Assembly: GCA_003246335.1 (NCBI GenBank)
Contig: QKAR01000019.1
Span: forward strand, 1 to 59,259
From: Spirochaetales bacterium
GTDB taxonomy: Bacteria; Spirochaetota; Spirochaetia; Treponematales; Treponemataceae
Reading direction: 5' to 3'
DNA length: 59,259 nt
In this document: positions 57,684-59,259 of the stretch, piece by piece
Layout of the letters: each line of letters opens with the position of its first letter
Position numbering within the stretch: position 1 is the stretch's first letter
Position numbers and translations under genes: made by a program
Notes under the pieces: model-generated
Told to the model about the DNA's origin: nothing
Seen by the model: only the letters and a program-made list of their open reading frames with translations
Databases searched by the model: none

Positions 57684-58054
57684 CACCCCGTAGGGCACAA
57701 CTTTTGTGGCTCTCTAAATAAATAACTATATTTCGTTACTAGACAACAACTTAATAGGAATATACTACTAGACGGTAGTATTTTGCGTACACACCTAAAT
57801 CATTACTATATAAGAAATTACAAACAAAAAACAACATTTTTGTTAACAAGGTGCTTTCAGCGTAACATTTGATATCTTTATATCGTAAGGAATTAAGCAT
57901 ACGAGTGTACGCGCCTTTATCTTGCCAGCAATATGTATTGCATTATACATCGCTAACCAGAAGATAGAGCCGGCGCAAACACCTGGTTATATTCTGATTT
58001 CGATTGAAGAATTACACGACAGACAGAAAATAAACAACACTGATTTCGAAGGTG

Positions 58055-58170
58055 AACAGAATACCCGTTATGCGGTGAGGAGTGCGCTATGCGCCGACGA
58101 ACGGACAGTCGCCACGGATGGCGACTCGCGTATAACGAGTGTTCTGTTTAACGAAGCGCCACGATGGCGC
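58055..58170. repeat. Long imperfect inverted-repeat element with nested hairpins
   Basis: AACAGAA (58055-58061) pairs with TTCTGTT (58142-58148) and CGTTAT (58066-58071) with ATAACG (58132-58137). Inside is AGTCGCCA-CGGA-TGGCGACT (58107-58126), and directly downstream GCGCCA-CGA-TGGCGC (58156-58170). The block is GC-rich inside an AT-rich gap. A reading frame through it (57922-58281, plus) has no recognisable product and I do not call it a gene. Probably a repeat or a mobile-element end. Confidence 0.55.
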
Positions 58171-58233
58171 GGAGTGTGCCTGCGTAATCAGAAAGCGAAA
58201 ATAACAATTGGAGTGTACATTACAATCCCGCAT

Positions 58234-59230
58234 TCAATGACGAAGTGCGACAAAAACCTCTTCAGGTGTTTTAAATCCTAAACACTTCATTGGTCGAGTG
58301 TTTATCTTCTTGACCACCTTATCAAGTTGCTTTTGAGTAATCAAGGACCAGTCTGTTTTTTTGGGAAAGAAAATATCTGCGTATCATACCTATCCGATTT
58401 TCAATGCTTCCCTTTTCCCAACTATGGTATGGATTACAAAAATATGCTTTTGTCTTTAATGCCATGTCGGTCAATTTGTGGTTCGCGTTTTCTGTGCCAT
58501 TGTCGTAGGTAATGGTTTTCCGGAGTTTTTCAGGAAATTTCTTCAAACTATTAACTACAGCACAATGCATAGCTATTGCGGTTTTCCCTTTGATCTTTTT
58601 CGCAATTAGGTATCTTGATTTTCGTTCCACAGTTGCAGTAATTGCAGCCTTGCTTTGCCTGGAAACAGCAGTGTCCGTTTCCCAGTGCCCGGCCTCATTT
58701 CTCGTTTGTATTTGTGGATCACGATGCTCAATCATCGTACGATCTGGAACTCGTATACATCGCTTATTCTTTATACTGGAACGCTTTTGACGGTTTCTGT
58801 GAGCCCTCGGAAGCCATTGAATCAAGTCTCGTCGATCCTTATAGATCCACAAATATATGGATTCATGGTTTGTCTTATAACCTGGTTTATCAAGAGGTAG
58901 TTTTCCTGCAATTATTTCTGGAGTCCATTCTTCCTTGAGCTTTTTAACAACGTATTTTTGAATTACCGGGTTAGCGAGCCGTTGTCTAGCATGACTTTCT
59001 TTTTTACGTTTATCTGCTCGGATTTGAGCTCGATTTGCCCGGTACTGAACATCGTTGATCTGTGCATTGTTTCGAGTAATTTCTCGATAGATAGTACTTG
59101 CGTCTCTTTCTATTTCCTTGGCAATATCAGCAACACGTTTACCGGAAGTTAACCCAATGGATATTTCTTCACGCTCTGCAAAGGTTAAATGTGTATACTT
59201 TTTCTGCTTTTCTGTGGTATTCCTTTCCAT
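58234..59230 (-). pseudogene. IS30-family transposase, frameshifted near the C-terminus
   Basis: From ATG 59230: HTH region THLTFAEREEISIGLTSGKR and VADIAKEIERDASTIYREIT, then a DDE catalytic core (GHWETDTAVSRQSKAAITAT, ITYDNGTENANH, CNPYHSWEKGSIENRIGMIR with the D, D and E positions). After RRYF the frame changes at a TTTCCCAAAAAAA stretch near 58360. Reading resumes as FFPKKTDWSLITQKQLDKVV and NTRPMKCLGFKTPEEVFVAL to a stop at 58234. The shift needs a +1 step, which is not the usual -1 slippage, so it is probably an inactivating indel. The 3' end of the element lies near 58230. Confidence 0.8.
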
Positions 59231-59259
59231 GGCGATGCTCCTGCATTTTGTTGTTGTGG

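Noticed and set aside
58055-58148. Possible integron attC site (GTTAT...ATAAC arms)
   Set aside because: The core sites are in the wrong order for attC (GTT first, AAC last) and no integrase or cassette genes are seen.
57922-58281. 119-codon open frame
   Set aside because: It runs through the inverted-repeat element, has no ribosome site and no recognisable domain, and overlaps the end of the IS30 gene.
1-59259. CRISPR array
   Set aside because: No regularly spaced direct repeats were seen on reading the whole window.

Overview
The window looks like chromosomal DNA of a spirochaete, most likely from the Treponema group. I infer this from the many relaxed-lipobox lipoproteins next to an apolipoprotein N-acyltransferase, a Rho factor with a long disordered N-terminal extension, a eukaryote-like (type 2) IleS, a TPR protein ending in the PPPEDWDGV motif, and a gene order rpsT-hup-lnt-...-rho-rpmE that resembles what I remember of treponemes. 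Base composition is moderately GC-rich over the first 56 kb and drops to AT-rich in the last 2 kb. Nothing here was checked against a database.

Layout. 1-5 kb: ruvC (cut by the window edge), yebC, a small zinc protein, a NeuB-type sialic acid synthase, coaX and hisS. 5.0-14.3 kb: ten tightly overlapping genes for a compact type II secretion-like system (prepilin peptidase, GspD, GspE, GspF, GspG, minor pseudopilin-like proteins, a bitopic membrane protein), ending in two lipoproteins and a clostripain-family (C11) protease lipoprotein. This is the most interesting accessory block. 14.4-17.8 kb: the dTDP-rhamnose operon rfbA-C-D-B. 17.9-32.6 kb: a PLP decarboxylase divergent from an AEC transporter, a HAD phosphatase, mfd, an exported protein with a pseudo-receiver/PilZ protein, zinc-ribbon proteins, ileS, rex and an rRNA methyltransferase. 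32.6-39.4 kb: rpmE, a candidate structured RNA, rho, then pncC, bactofilin, TPR, response regulator, lnt, hup and rpsT. 39.4-47.1 kb: plsC, a JAMM-DinG fusion helicase, tRNA-Glu, a (p)ppGpp synthetase fused to TPRs, envelope lipoproteins, a HEAT-repeat protein and FecR. 47.2-56.3 kb: an alpha-galactoside uptake operon (two permeases, binding protein, GH36) divergent from its likely LacI regulator, then an esterase and a BASS transporter. 56.3-59.3 kb: a scar zone with a broken brnTA, an IS3-type remnant, an intact RelBE-type toxin-antitoxin pair, inverted repeats and a frameshifted IS30 transposase.

Two signals run across gene boundaries. First, several genes (hisS, the AEC transporter, the relA-TPR gene, the ABC permease, lacI, the esterase) have a -10 box only 6-9 bases before their ATG, mostly with a good -35 box 17 bases further up, and no Shine-Dalgarno sequence, which predicts leaderless mRNAs. 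Second, the hisS terminator hairpin overlaps the start codon of the first secretion gene, so entry into the secretion operon may be limited by attenuation.
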